This document shows positions 24,286-32,526 of a stretch of 64,000 bases of DNA, piece by piece (the first letter of the stretch is position 1; every line of letters starts with the position of its first letter). Below the pieces are notes generated by a model. It saw only the letters and a program-made list of their open reading frames with translations, was not told the origin of the DNA and searched no databases. This DNA comes from Aquitalea magnusonii (lineage in GTDB: Bacteria; Pseudomonadota; Gammaproteobacteria; Burkholderiales; Chromobacteriaceae), in contig NZ_AP018823.1 of NCBI RefSeq assembly GCF_002217795.2, positions 2,046,001 through 2,110,000 of the forward strand. The letters are read 5' to 3'. The position numbers and the translations under genes were made by a program.

Positions 24286-25392
24286 ATGGCTGAAACGAGT
24301 GCAAGCGACATCCTGGTCCGCTTCAAGAACGTACAAAAGAGCTACGACGGCGAGACCCTGATCGTCAAAGACCTCAATCTGGATATCCGCAAGGGTGAAT
24401 TCCTTACCCTGTTGGGACCGTCCGGCTCCGGCAAGACCACCAGCCTGATGATGCTGGCCGGCTTCGAGACCCCCACTGCTGGTGAAATCATGCTGGGTGA
24501 GCGCTCGCTCAACCGGGTGCCGCCGCACAAGCGCGACATCGGCATGGTGTTCCAGAACTACGCACTGTTCCCGCACATGACCGTGGCCGAAAACCTGGCC
24601 TTCCCGCTGAAGGTGCGCGGCATGGACAAGACCGACGTCACCGAACGGGTGAAGCGCGCGCTGTCCATGGTGCAGCTGGACAAGTTTGCCAACCGCTATC
24701 CGGGCCAGATGTCCGGTGGTCAGCAACAGCGTGTGGCCCTGGCCCGCGCCCTGGTATTCGAACCGCAACTGGTGCTGATGGACGAACCGCTGGGCGCACT
24801 GGACAAGCAACTGCGCGAACACATGCAGATGGAAATCAAGCACCTGCACGAACGCCTGGGCGTGACCGTGGTGTACGTCACCCACGACCAGAGCGAAGCG
24901 CTGACCATGTCTGACCGCGTGGCCGTGTTCCACCAGGGCGAAATCCAGCAGATCGACAGCCCGCAAAACCTGTACGAGCACCCGCGCAACACCTTTGTGG
25001 CCAACTTCATCGGCGAAAACAACCGCCTGCACGGCAAGCTGCTCAGCCGCGAGGGTGATCGCTGTACCGTGGGCCTGGAAAACGGCGAACGGGTGGAAGC
25101 CATGGCCATTCACGATGCCGCGCCCGGTGCGCCGGTGTCGCTGTCCATCCGTCCGGAGCGCATCAATCTGAATGTGCAGCAGGAGCAAAACCGCTTCTCC
25201 GGCCGTATCCGCGAATTCATTTACCTGGGTGACCATGTGCGCATCCGCCTGGAAGCATGTGGCAATTCCAGTTTCATCATCAAGCAGCCTATCGCCACCC
25301 TGGACCCCAAGCTGTCCGTGGGCGACGTAGTTTCCCTGGGCTGGAATGTAGAACACGTAAGAGCGCTCGATCCTGTCGCAGTGGCCGAGTGA
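24286..25392 (+). CDS. potA: Polyamine-type ABC transporter, ATP-binding protein (PotA/PotG)
   Basis: The 368-residue ATPase has Walker A GPSGSGKTT (near residue 45), Q-loop FQNYALFPHMT, signature MSGGQQQRVALARAL, Walker B LVLMDEPLGALD and H-loop VTHDQ, followed by a C-terminal TOBE regulatory domain. It energises import by the two permeases downstream. I use the ATG at 24286 with AGGAG upstream; a GTG at 24280 overlaps that site. First gene of an operon with a binding protein and two permeases. Sequence style fits putrescine/spermidine importers, but related systems carry other organic cations, so the substrate is inferred. Confidence 0.9.
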   Translation: MAETSASDILVRFKNVQKSYDGETLIVKDLNLDIRKGEFLTLLGPSGSGKTTSLMMLAGFETPTAGEIMLGERSLNRVPPHKRDIGMVFQNYALFPHMTVAENLAFPLKVRGMDKTDVTERVKRALSMVQLDKFANRYPGQMSGGQQQRVALARALVFEPQLVLMDEPLGALDKQLREHMQMEIKHLHERLGVTVVYVTHDQSEALTMSDRVAVFHQGEIQQIDSPQNLYEHPRNTFVANFIGENNRLHGKLLSREGDRCTVGLENGERVEAMAIHDAAPGAPVSLSIRPERINLNVQQEQNRFSGRIREFIYLGDHVRIRLEACGNSSFIIKQPIATLDPKLSVGDVVSLGWNVEHVRALDPVAVAE

Positions 25393-25450
25393 GTGCGTGC
25401 GAGTGAGTAGCGTGTAGCTGTAGTCCCAAAACAATATGGAGAACTATCAA

Positions 25451-26488
25451 ATGAAGAAATGCATGAAAGCTCTTTCGCTGGCGGTAGTGGCAGCATGTTG
25501 CGCTCAGGCTGCCCAGGCAGCTGACCTGACCGTGATTTCCTTTGGCGGTGCCAACAAGGCCGCCCAGGAAAAGGCCTACTACGCACCCTTCACCAAGGCC
25601 ACCGGCATCAAGGTGGTTGGCGGCGAATACAACGGCGAAATGGCCAAGGTCAAAGCCATGGTCGACACCAAGAGCGTGTCCTGGGACGTCCTGGAAGTGG
25701 AATCCCCGGAACTGGCCCGCGGTTGCGACGAAGGCATGTTTGAAAAGCTGGACTACAGCAAGATCGGCAACAAGGCCGACTTCGTACCGGGTGCCGCCCA
25801 GACTTGCGGCGTAGGCATCTTTGTATGGTCCACCGTGCTGGCCTACAACGCCGACAAGCTGAAGGTTGGCCCGACCAGCTGGAAAGATTTCTGGGATGTG
25901 AAGAAATTCCCGGGCAAGCGCGGCATGCGCAAAGGTGCCAAGTACACCCTGGAAGTGGCCCTGATGGCTGACGGCGTAGCGCCGAAAGATGTGTACAAGG
26001 TTCTGGCCACGCCGGCTGGCGTGGACCGCGCCTTCAAGAAGCTGGACCAGCTGAAGCCGAACATCCAGTGGTGGGAAGCTGGCGCACAACCGCCGCAATA
26101 CCTGGTATCCGGCGACGTGGTGATGAGCTCGGCCTACAACGGCCGCATTGCCAACACCCAGAAGGAAGGCAAGAACCTGAAGATCGTCTGGAACGGCGGC
26201 ATGTATGACTTCGACTCCTGGGCCATTCCGAAGGGCTCCCCGAACAAGGACGCTGCACTGAAGTTCATCGCCTTTGCCAGCAAGCCGGAAAACCAGAAGG
26301 TGTACTCGCAGAACATCGCTTACGGCCCGACCAATAAGAAAGCCGTACCGCTGTTGGACAAGAAGCTGGTTGCCGACCTGCCGACCGCCCCGCAAAACAT
26401 CAAGAGCGGCGTAGCCGTGGATGTGGCGTTCTGGGCTGACTACGGCGAATCGCTGGAACAACGTTTCAATGCCTGGGCTGCCAAGTAA
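25451..26488 (+). CDS. Polyamine-type ABC transporter, periplasmic binding protein
   Basis: The 345-residue protein begins with a signal peptide (MKKCMKALSLAVVAACCAQA, cleaved at AQA-ADLTV) and continues as a PotD/PotF-type solute-binding protein: TVISFGGANKAAQEKAYYAPF at the N terminus, WDVLEVESPELARGCDEG and SAYNGRIANTQKEG further on. The domain pair closes over a linear amine in characterised relatives. The ATG at 25451 has GGAG upstream; an ATG at 25436 would put extra residues before the signal peptide. Hairpins at 26508-26570 between this gene and the permease may keep its expression higher than that of the membrane parts. Confidence 0.88.
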   Translation: MKKCMKALSLAVVAACCAQAAQAADLTVISFGGANKAAQEKAYYAPFTKATGIKVVGGEYNGEMAKVKAMVDTKSVSWDVLEVESPELARGCDEGMFEKLDYSKIGNKADFVPGAAQTCGVGIFVWSTVLAYNADKLKVGPTSWKDFWDVKKFPGKRGMRKGAKYTLEVALMADGVAPKDVYKVLATPAGVDRAFKKLDQLKPNIQWWEAGAQPPQYLVSGDVVMSSAYNGRIANTQKEGKNLKIVWNGGMYDFDSWAIPKGSPNKDAALKFIAFASKPENQKVYSQNIAYGPTNKKAVPLLDKKLVADLPTAPQNIKSGVAVDVAFWADYGESLEQRFNAWAAK

Positions 26489-26507
26489 GCAGCTGCAACA
26501 CGCATGA

Positions 26508-26535
26508 CTGCTGCCGGATAGTTTACCGGCAGCAG
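26508..26535. repeat. Intercistronic hairpin after the binding-protein gene
   Basis: CTGCTGCCGG (26508-26517) and CCGGCAGCAG (26526-26535) form a perfect 10-bp stem. Such stems protect the upstream part of transporter mRNAs, raising binding-protein yield. Confidence 0.75.
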
Positions 26536-26540
26536 GCCCG

Positions 26541-26570
26541 CCCCCTCGGGGGTTCATCCCCAGGGGGTTT
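26541..26570 (+). terminator. Leaky terminator-like hairpin inside the operon
   Basis: CCCCCT (26541-26546) pairs with AGGGGG (26562-26567) and is followed by TTTT. It lies between the binding-protein and permease genes and would allow partial read-through. Confidence 0.5.
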
Positions 26571-26599
26571 TACCCCTTACCTGATCCGGAGCCGGAAGA

Positions 26600-27868
26600 A
26601 TGACCGCTTCCTCTGCACCCACCACCGCTGTCGCAGCCACCCAGCCGGAGGCCGGCCGTTCTCTGAAGCAGAAACTGGCCCGCGCCGAGCGCATGAACAA
26701 GCTGAAATCACAGCTGCTGATTCTGCCGCTGGTACTGTTTATCCTGCTGGTATTCGTGCTGCCCATTACCAGCCTCTTGTTCAAGAGCGTCAACAACCCC
26801 GAAGTGGTTGACGCCATGCCACACACGGTCAAGGCCATTTCCAGCTGGAGTGGCCGTGCCCTGCCGCCAGAAACGGTGTATGCCGCGGCGGCACAAGACA
26901 TCCAGCAAGCTCACGACGACCAGAAACTGGGCGATCTGGGCAAACGCCTGAACATGGAAGTAGCCGGCTACCGCAGTCTGCTCAACAAGACTGCGCGCGC
27001 CCTGCCGATGGACCCGCCGCCCAAGTCCTACAAGGAAGCGCTGACCAATCTGGACGAACGCTGGGGTGACCCGGCCTACTGGCAGGCCATTCGCCGCAAC
27101 ACCAGCACCCAGACTCCGTTCTACCTGCTGGCCGCCATGGACCACCGCGTGGACGACCTGGGCGAAATCAGCCGCTCCTCGCCGGACCAGGCCATTTATC
27201 TGGACATCTTCACCCGCACCTTCTGGATGAGCCTGGTAGTCACCGCCATCGCGCTGGCCCTGGCCTACCCGCTGGCCTACCTGCTGGTGAATCTGCCCAC
27301 CCGCACCAGCAATCTGCTGATGATTCTGGTACTGCTGCCGTTCTGGACCTCTGTCCTGGTACGGGTTGCCGCCTGGATCGTGCTGCTGCAATCGGGCGGC
27401 CTGATCAACTCCACCATGCAATGGCTGGGCATCATCGATCACCCGCTGCAACTGGTGTTCAACCGCACCGGCGTGTACATCTCCATGGTACACATCCTGC
27501 TGCCCTTCATGATCCTGCCCATCTACAGCGTGATGAAAGGCATCTCGCCCAGCTACATGAAGGCTGCCATCTCGCTGGGCTGCCACCCGTTTGCCAGCTT
27601 CTGGCGCGTGTACTTCCCGCAAACCGTGGCCGGTATCAGTGCCGGTGCGCTGCTGGTGTTCATCCTGTCCATCGGCTACTACATCACCCCGGCCTTGCTG
27701 GGTAGCCCGAACGACCAGATGGTGAGCTACTTCGTGGCCTTCTACACCAACACCTCGATCAACTGGGGCATGGCAACCGCACTGGGCGGCCTGCTGCTGG
27801 CCGCCACCATGATCCTGTACATCGTTTACAACTGGCTGGTAGGCGCCAAGAGCCTGCGCCTGGGCTAA
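26600..27868 (+). CDS. Polyamine-type ABC transporter permease, PotB/PotH family, with large periplasmic loop
   Basis: The 422-residue inner-membrane protein has a first helix at about residues 38-60 (LLILPLVLFILLVFVLPITS), then about 145 hydrophilic residues, then five more helices with the permease EAA-type loop (SPSYMKAAISLGCHPFASFW, near residue 315). Ordinary PotB/PotH proteins are about 290-320 residues, so the loop between helices 1 and 2 is enlarged. It pairs with the downstream permease to form the channel. The gap to the next gene is 26 bp. The same long form occurs, to my recollection, in some Pseudomonas polyamine-like importers. Confidence 0.88.
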   Translation: MTASSAPTTAVAATQPEAGRSLKQKLARAERMNKLKSQLLILPLVLFILLVFVLPITSLLFKSVNNPEVVDAMPHTVKAISSWSGRALPPETVYAAAAQDIQQAHDDQKLGDLGKRLNMEVAGYRSLLNKTARALPMDPPPKSYKEALTNLDERWGDPAYWQAIRRNTSTQTPFYLLAAMDHRVDDLGEISRSSPDQAIYLDIFTRTFWMSLVVTAIALALAYPLAYLLVNLPTRTSNLLMILVLLPFWTSVLVRVAAWIVLLQSGGLINSTMQWLGIIDHPLQLVFNRTGVYISMVHILLPFMILPIYSVMKGISPSYMKAAISLGCHPFASFWRVYFPQTVAGISAGALLVFILSIGYYITPALLGSPNDQMVSYFVAFYTNTSINWGMATALGGLLLAATMILYIVYNWLVGAKSLRLG

Positions 27869-27894
27869 CCCTCACCCTTCACGGAGACATAACC

Positions 27895-28713
27895 ATGCTG
27901 AACCCGACCATGTCGCCCATCGAAAAGGTGTGGCACTACGTTCTGCGCATTACCAGCGGCCTGACCCTGCTGTTCCTGATCCTGCCGGTGCTGGTGATCA
28001 TTCCGCTGTCCTTCAACGAAGGCTCTTTCCTGGTATACCCGCTGACCGGCTTTTCTTTCCGCTGGTATCAGGACCTGTTCAGCGCACCGGAGTGGATCCG
28101 CTCCTTGCAGAACAGCATGATCGTGGCCCCGGCCGCCACCGTGCTGGCCATGGTGCTGGGCACCCTGGCTTCCATCGGCCTCACCCGCGGCGAATTCCGT
28201 GGCAAGGGCATCATCATGTTCCTGCTGATTTCGCCGATGGTGGTGCCGGTGGTGATTGTCGGCGTGGCCAGCTACCTGTTCTTTGCCCCGCTGGGCATGG
28301 ACAACAGCTATACCACGCTGATTCTGGAACATGCCGCGCTGGGCGTACCCTTTGTCATCATCACCGTGACCGCCACCCTGCAGGGCTATAACCACAACCT
28401 GACCCGTGCGGCGGCCAACCTGGGTGCCTCGCCCATCACCACCTTCTTCCGCATCACCCTGCCGCTGATTGCGCCGGGGGTGATTTCGGGTGCGCTGTTT
28501 GCCTTTGCCACTTCCTTCGATGAAGTGGTGGTAACGCTGTTCCTGGCCGGGCCGGAACAAGCCACCCTGCCGCGCCAGATGTTCAGTGGTATCCGCGAAA
28601 ACCTCAGCCCCACCATTGCGGCGGCGGCCACCCTGCTGATCGGCTTCTCCATCCTGCTGCTGTTGACGCTGGAATGGTTGCGCGGCCGCAGCGAGCGACT
28701 GCGTACGAGCTGA
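27895..28713 (+). CDS. potC: Polyamine-type ABC transporter permease, PotC/PotI family
   Basis: This 272-residue membrane protein has six predicted helices and the EAA loop NLTRAAANLGASPITTFFRI near residue 165, which contacts the ATPase. Length and pattern match PotC/PotI. It is the last gene of the importer operon; a strong terminator at 28759-28790 follows. It forms the heterodimeric channel with the long permease upstream. Confidence 0.9.
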   Translation: MLNPTMSPIEKVWHYVLRITSGLTLLFLILPVLVIIPLSFNEGSFLVYPLTGFSFRWYQDLFSAPEWIRSLQNSMIVAPAATVLAMVLGTLASIGLTRGEFRGKGIIMFLLISPMVVPVVIVGVASYLFFAPLGMDNSYTTLILEHAALGVPFVIITVTATLQGYNHNLTRAAANLGASPITTFFRITLPLIAPGVISGALFAFATSFDEVVVTLFLAGPEQATLPRQMFSGIRENLSPTIAAAATLLIGFSILLLLTLEWLRGRSERLRTS

Positions 28714-28758
28714 CAAACAGGCATTTCTTCATCTGCTCCGTCCTTTGCAGACACTTGC

Positions 28759-28790
28759 AGGCCAACCCTTACAGGTTGGCCTTATTTTTA
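28759..28790 (+). terminator. Intrinsic terminator of the ABC operon
   Basis: AGGCCAACC (28759-28767) and GGTTGGCCT (28774-28782) form a perfect 9-bp stem with a 6-base loop, followed by TATTTTTAT. Confidence 0.9.
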
Positions 28791-28906
28791 TCACAAAAAT
28801 AAAAAAACCCCTGCTCATCGAACCACGCACTGTTGCATTCCGCTGCCAGCAGCTTACCATGCGGTTATTCTGCGTTACTTGCGCCCATTTTTTAGCAAGA
28901 CTGTCC

Positions 28907-30457
28907 ATGAGAATAATCCCATTTGTATGCACTATTTTACTGTTTAACTCGGCACATGCTGCCTCAGGCATTGACAGCGCCCGCTGGGAATACCTGGTCA
29001 AACCCGGCGACTCGCTGTGGACCTTTGCCGACCAGCATCTGTCCTCCGCCGCCTATGTACCACGCCTGCAAAAGCTCAATCGCATTGCCGATCCCTACCG
29101 CCTGACGCCGGGCAGCCGCATCAAGGTGCCCTACGCCTGGGTAAGACAGCAGCCTTCCAGCGCCCAGATCGAGGAATTCTCCGGCGAGGTCAGCGCCCAT
29201 GATGCGGCCGGCAAGCCCATGCCCATCAGCAAGGACATCCGCTACCCCAAAGGGGTGCAATTCCAGACCGGCAACGATGCCATGCTCAAGCTGCGCTTTG
29301 CCGATGGCTCCACCCTGCTGCTGAATGCCAATACCACGGCACAGCTGCAAAACGAGATTTACTACCCCAGCACAGGCTCGGCCAGAACCGAAATCAAGCT
29401 GGACAAGGGCAATACCGGCAGCGCGGTGATTCCCAACATCCTGATGCCGGGCCGCTACCAGATCCGCACCCCGTCAGCCGTCACCACGGTGCGCGGCACC
29501 GAATTCCGCGTCAGTGCCGAAACAGCAGACAGCACAGCCACCGAGGTGCTGCGCGGCAAGGTGAATGTCAATGCCAGCAAGCAAGGACAGGTGGACGTTC
29601 CGGCCGGCTTTGGTGCCATGGCCTCCGCCAATGCCAAACTCGGCCAACCGCAAGCCCTGCCGGCAGCGCCGGACCTGAGCAGCCTGCCAACGGCCAGCAG
29701 CTTCAACCCGCCCTTGCTGCACTGGCAAGCCGATCAGCAAGCCGTGGCTTACCGGGTGAGCGTGCGCGGCCCGGGTGAACACGGCAAGCAAATTGCCGAA
29801 CGTACGGTGCAACAAGCACAGCTCTATGCCGCTCTGCCGGAAAACGGCGAATACCGGCTATCGGCACGCGCGCGCAATGCCACCGGCCTGGAAGGCTACG
29901 ACAGCAGCCGCAGCTTCACGCTGCAAGCCTATCCGCAACCACCCTTGCTGCAAGCTGGCGACGGCGTGCAGGAAATCCGTGGCAAGTCGTTTTCCCTGCG
30001 GCTGAATGCCAGTCCGACACAGCCACTGCAATGGCAACTGTCGCGCACGGCGGACTTTGCCAGCATCAGCCTGCAACGCACGCTGACCGAAGCAGACAGC
30101 ACCATTGAGCTACCCGACAAGGGCGCATGGTTCTGGCGTGTGGCACGTCTGGATGCCAAGGGCCAGCCCGGCCCCTACAGCGATACCCAGGCCATCCAGG
30201 TACGTGGGCTGTTTTCCGCACTCAAACCCGCGGTACCATCGCTGCTGGCGCGGCGCTACCCGGTGGCAGGCGCGCGTTACACGCTAACCCTGTCCGACCA
30301 GGCCGACATGAAAACCATCCGCTACCGCGACAGCAGGGCTCAGCCGGTATGGCCGCTGGCACAACTGCCGCAAGGCCGGTATTTTGCCCGCCTGGAAGTC
30401 AGTGGTGAGCATGGCTATCAGGCCATTGAAGCCTTCGAAGAAGTCCAACTACGCTAA
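28907..30457 (+). CDS. Periplasmic LysM-FecR domain protein
   Basis: From the ATG at 28907 the 516-residue product begins with a signal peptide (MRIIPFVCTILLFNSAHA). A LysM domain follows (YLVKPGDSLWTFADQHL, residues 28-75) and should bind peptidoglycan. Then comes a FecR-type beta domain (about residues 110-230) with IRTPSAVTTVRGTEFRVS, and then repeated fibronectin-like strands. In-frame ATGs at 28745 and 28859 lie upstream, but only 28907 gives a clean signal peptide. The next gene, a CHASE2-diguanylate cyclase, starts five bases after this stop. FecR-LysM proteins often sit beside CHASE2-cyclase genes, and a role in passing an envelope signal to the cyclase is plausible. Confidence 0.82.
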   Translation: MRIIPFVCTILLFNSAHAASGIDSARWEYLVKPGDSLWTFADQHLSSAAYVPRLQKLNRIADPYRLTPGSRIKVPYAWVRQQPSSAQIEEFSGEVSAHDAAGKPMPISKDIRYPKGVQFQTGNDAMLKLRFADGSTLLLNANTTAQLQNEIYYPSTGSARTEIKLDKGNTGSAVIPNILMPGRYQIRTPSAVTTVRGTEFRVSAETADSTATEVLRGKVNVNASKQGQVDVPAGFGAMASANAKLGQPQALPAAPDLSSLPTASSFNPPLLHWQADQQAVAYRVSVRGPGEHGKQIAERTVQQAQLYAALPENGEYRLSARARNATGLEGYDSSRSFTLQAYPQPPLLQAGDGVQEIRGKSFSLRLNASPTQPLQWQLSRTADFASISLQRTLTEADSTIELPDKGAWFWRVARLDAKGQPGPYSDTQAIQVRGLFSALKPAVPSLLARRYPVAGARYTLTLSDQADMKTIRYRDSRAQPVWPLAQLPQGRYFARLEVSGEHGYQAIEAFEEVQLR

Positions 30458-30461
30458 ATCC

Positions 30462-32102
30462 ATGCCAGCAGACACATCCAGACCCTTATCCGGCAATGCC
30501 AGGCTATGGCAGTTGCTGCCGCTGCTTGCCGGGCTTCTTGGCCTGCTACTGACACTGACCGGGCCGCTGCAGCGGCTGGATAACTGGTTTTACGATGCGG
30601 CACTAAGCTGGCACCGACTGGACAAGTCGGCTGATGACCCCATCGTGATCGAAGTGGATAACCGCAGCCTGGCAGAGCTGGGCCGTTGGCCCTGGCCCCG
30701 CGAGCTGCACGCCCGGTTGCTGGATCAACTGCGCTATGCGCGTGCGGTTGGGCTGGACATTGCCCTGGCAGAGAGCACGCTGAGCAATGACAAGCCCGAT
30801 CAGGCTCTGGCCGCCGCCATGCGTCGCAATGGCAAGGTGGTCAGCCCGGTGTTTCCGGAAAGCAATGGCCAGGAACTGACCGAAACCCGGCCATTGCCAC
30901 TGTTCGAGGCCGCCTCGAACCGGCTGGGCCACACCGATTTCGAACGCGACAAGGATGGCGTGGTGCGCCGTACCTATTTGTACGCCGGACTGGGCAGCCC
31001 GGACCATCCCGGTTTCGCCCGTGCAATACTGGATGTGGCGCAGGGCAAACCAGCCGCACCACCGGTCCCGGTTTTCCACGGCCACAACGAACCATGGGTA
31101 CGCGCCGACGAGGTGATGGTTCCGTTTGCCACCGGGAAACCGCCCTTTGAGCGGCTGTCCTATATCGACGCGCTGTCCGGTGTCGACAAGGAATACTTCC
31201 GCAACCGCATTGTGCTGATTGGCGTTACCGCCGCCGGCCTTGGCGACATGCACGGCACCCCGATTTCCGGCAATTCCATCGGCATGCCCGGCGTCATCAT
31301 CAATGCCTATCTGCTGCGCGGGCTGCAAGATGGCAAGCTGCCCCGCCCCCTCGGCCTGCAAGGCCAGGCCCTGCTCACGCTACTGCTGATCGCGCTGCTG
31401 GACTACAGCCTTGCACCGCGCGGCCAGCAGCGCAATGCATTGCTGGTTTATGCCGCCGCCGCCGCACTGGTGGCAGCAGGCAGCATACTGCTACTTGGAC
31501 TGGGCCGGCTCTGGTTTGCCCCGGTCTGCAGCATGCTGATGCTGCTGCTGTGCGGCTTTGCCCGCTTTATCTCACGTCAGGCCAGCCTGCAAACCCTGGC
31601 CACCACCGATGGTCTGACCCAGTTGGCCAACCGCCGCCATTTTGACGAAGTATTTCTGCCCTGCATCGAACGCCATCGCCACAGCCACCAGCCGCTGGCC
31701 TTTATTCTGCTGGATATCGATCACTTCAAGCTCTACAACGACCAGTACGGTCATTACGCTGGCGATGTGGTGCTCAAACGGGTGGCCCATGTGCTGCAGG
31801 ACGCCTTCAAGCACAAAGGCGCGCTGCCGGCCCGGCTGGGCGGGGAAGAATTCGGGGTTCTGCTGCCGGGAACCGGCATGCAGGATGCCGTGGATGCCGC
31901 CGAAGTCTTCCGCCAACGCCTGGAAGACCTGGACTTGCCGCACGATGGCAGCCCCTTGCAAAAAGTAACCTGCAGCATTGGCGTGGCCGCCCGCATTCCA
32001 CAGCCAGACGATACCGCCCAAAGCATCTATGAAGCAGCCGATGGCGCGCTATACATTGCCAAGCGCTCAGGGCGCAATGTGGTCAGCCCGGCATCCAGCT
32101 GA
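30462..32102 (+). CDS. CHASE2-domain diguanylate cyclase
   Basis: The 546-residue membrane protein has one N-terminal helix (LLPLLAGLLGLLLTLTGPL), a periplasmic CHASE2 sensor domain (residues 40-300), three further helices (about 310-400) and a C-terminal GGDEF domain with GGEEF in RLGGEEFGVLLPG and the metal-site motif DIDHFKLYNDQYGH. It should make cyclic di-GMP. No RxxD inhibitory site precedes the GGEEF motif, so product inhibition at that site is unlikely. It starts just after the LysM-FecR gene, which implies cotranscription and functional linkage. An upstream in-frame ATG at 30384 overlaps that gene and is less likely. Confidence 0.88.
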   Translation: MPADTSRPLSGNARLWQLLPLLAGLLGLLLTLTGPLQRLDNWFYDAALSWHRLDKSADDPIVIEVDNRSLAELGRWPWPRELHARLLDQLRYARAVGLDIALAESTLSNDKPDQALAAAMRRNGKVVSPVFPESNGQELTETRPLPLFEAASNRLGHTDFERDKDGVVRRTYLYAGLGSPDHPGFARAILDVAQGKPAAPPVPVFHGHNEPWVRADEVMVPFATGKPPFERLSYIDALSGVDKEYFRNRIVLIGVTAAGLGDMHGTPISGNSIGMPGVIINAYLLRGLQDGKLPRPLGLQGQALLTLLLIALLDYSLAPRGQQRNALLVYAAAAALVAAGSILLLGLGRLWFAPVCSMLMLLLCGFARFISRQASLQTLATTDGLTQLANRRHFDEVFLPCIERHRHSHQPLAFILLDIDHFKLYNDQYGHYAGDVVLKRVAHVLQDAFKHKGALPARLGGEEFGVLLPGTGMQDAVDAAEVFRQRLEDLDLPHDGSPLQKVTCSIGVAARIPQPDDTAQSIYEAADGALYIAKRSGRNVVSPASS

Positions 32103-32121
32103 ATCTTCTGCCGGCAACAAA

Positions 32122-32147
32122 AAAGCCACGATCTGCATCGTGGCTTT
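32122..32147. terminator. Bidirectional intrinsic terminator
   Basis: AAAGCCACGAT (32122-32132) and ATCGTGGCTTT (32137-32147) form a perfect 11-bp stem between convergent genes. The T run is on the minus strand (six T), so it works best for the mobB-moeA-ferredoxin operon. Confidence 0.85.
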
Positions 32148-32179
32148 GCCTTGACCGCCCCCGCCCCAAACAACTGGCG

Positions 32180-32524
32180 TCAGTCCTGCGGGCAGAGCAC
32201 CTGCCAGTCCTGCTCTCCCACCGGCAGATGGCAGGCCAGCCGCCAGCCACTGGAGATGTCCGGCCAGCTTTCCGCCCCCGCCTGGGCCGGGTCGATCAGA
32301 CCGGCGCGCAGCAACACATTGCGCTCCTTACGACTTGGCATCACCGGCTGTGCCGGGCCGTCATGGCGGATGCGGACCTTGCAGGTGCCGCAGGTACCCT
32401 GCCCACAACGCCAGTGCAAGGGGACATCGGCCAGGCGGGCCACATCCAGCAGCACCTCACCGGCATTGGCCGCCACCTCGGCCAGCAATTGGCCCTCACC
32501 ATCCACAAAACGCAGCAGCGGCAT
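32180..32524 (-). CDS. 2Fe-2S ferredoxin-like protein
   Basis: The 114-residue protein MPLLRFVDGEGQLLAEV... carries a plant-type ferredoxin fold with cluster cysteines in RCGQGTCGTCKV (CxxxxCxxC, residues 42-50) and a distal Cys in LACHLPV (near residue 100). It should carry one electron in the cytoplasm. The frame remains open far upstream inside moeA, but the ATG at 32524 gives the normal start. The gene begins two bases after the moeA stop, so it is part of the mobB-moeA operon; a link to molybdoenzymes or cofactor synthesis is inferred from context only. Confidence 0.85.
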   Translation of the reverse strand: MPLLRFVDGEGQLLAEVAANAGEVLLDVARLADVPLHWRCGQGTCGTCKVRIRHDGPAQPVMPSRKERNVLLRAGLIDPAQAGAESWPDISSGWRLACHLPVGEQDWQVLCPQD

Positions 32525-32526
32525 GC

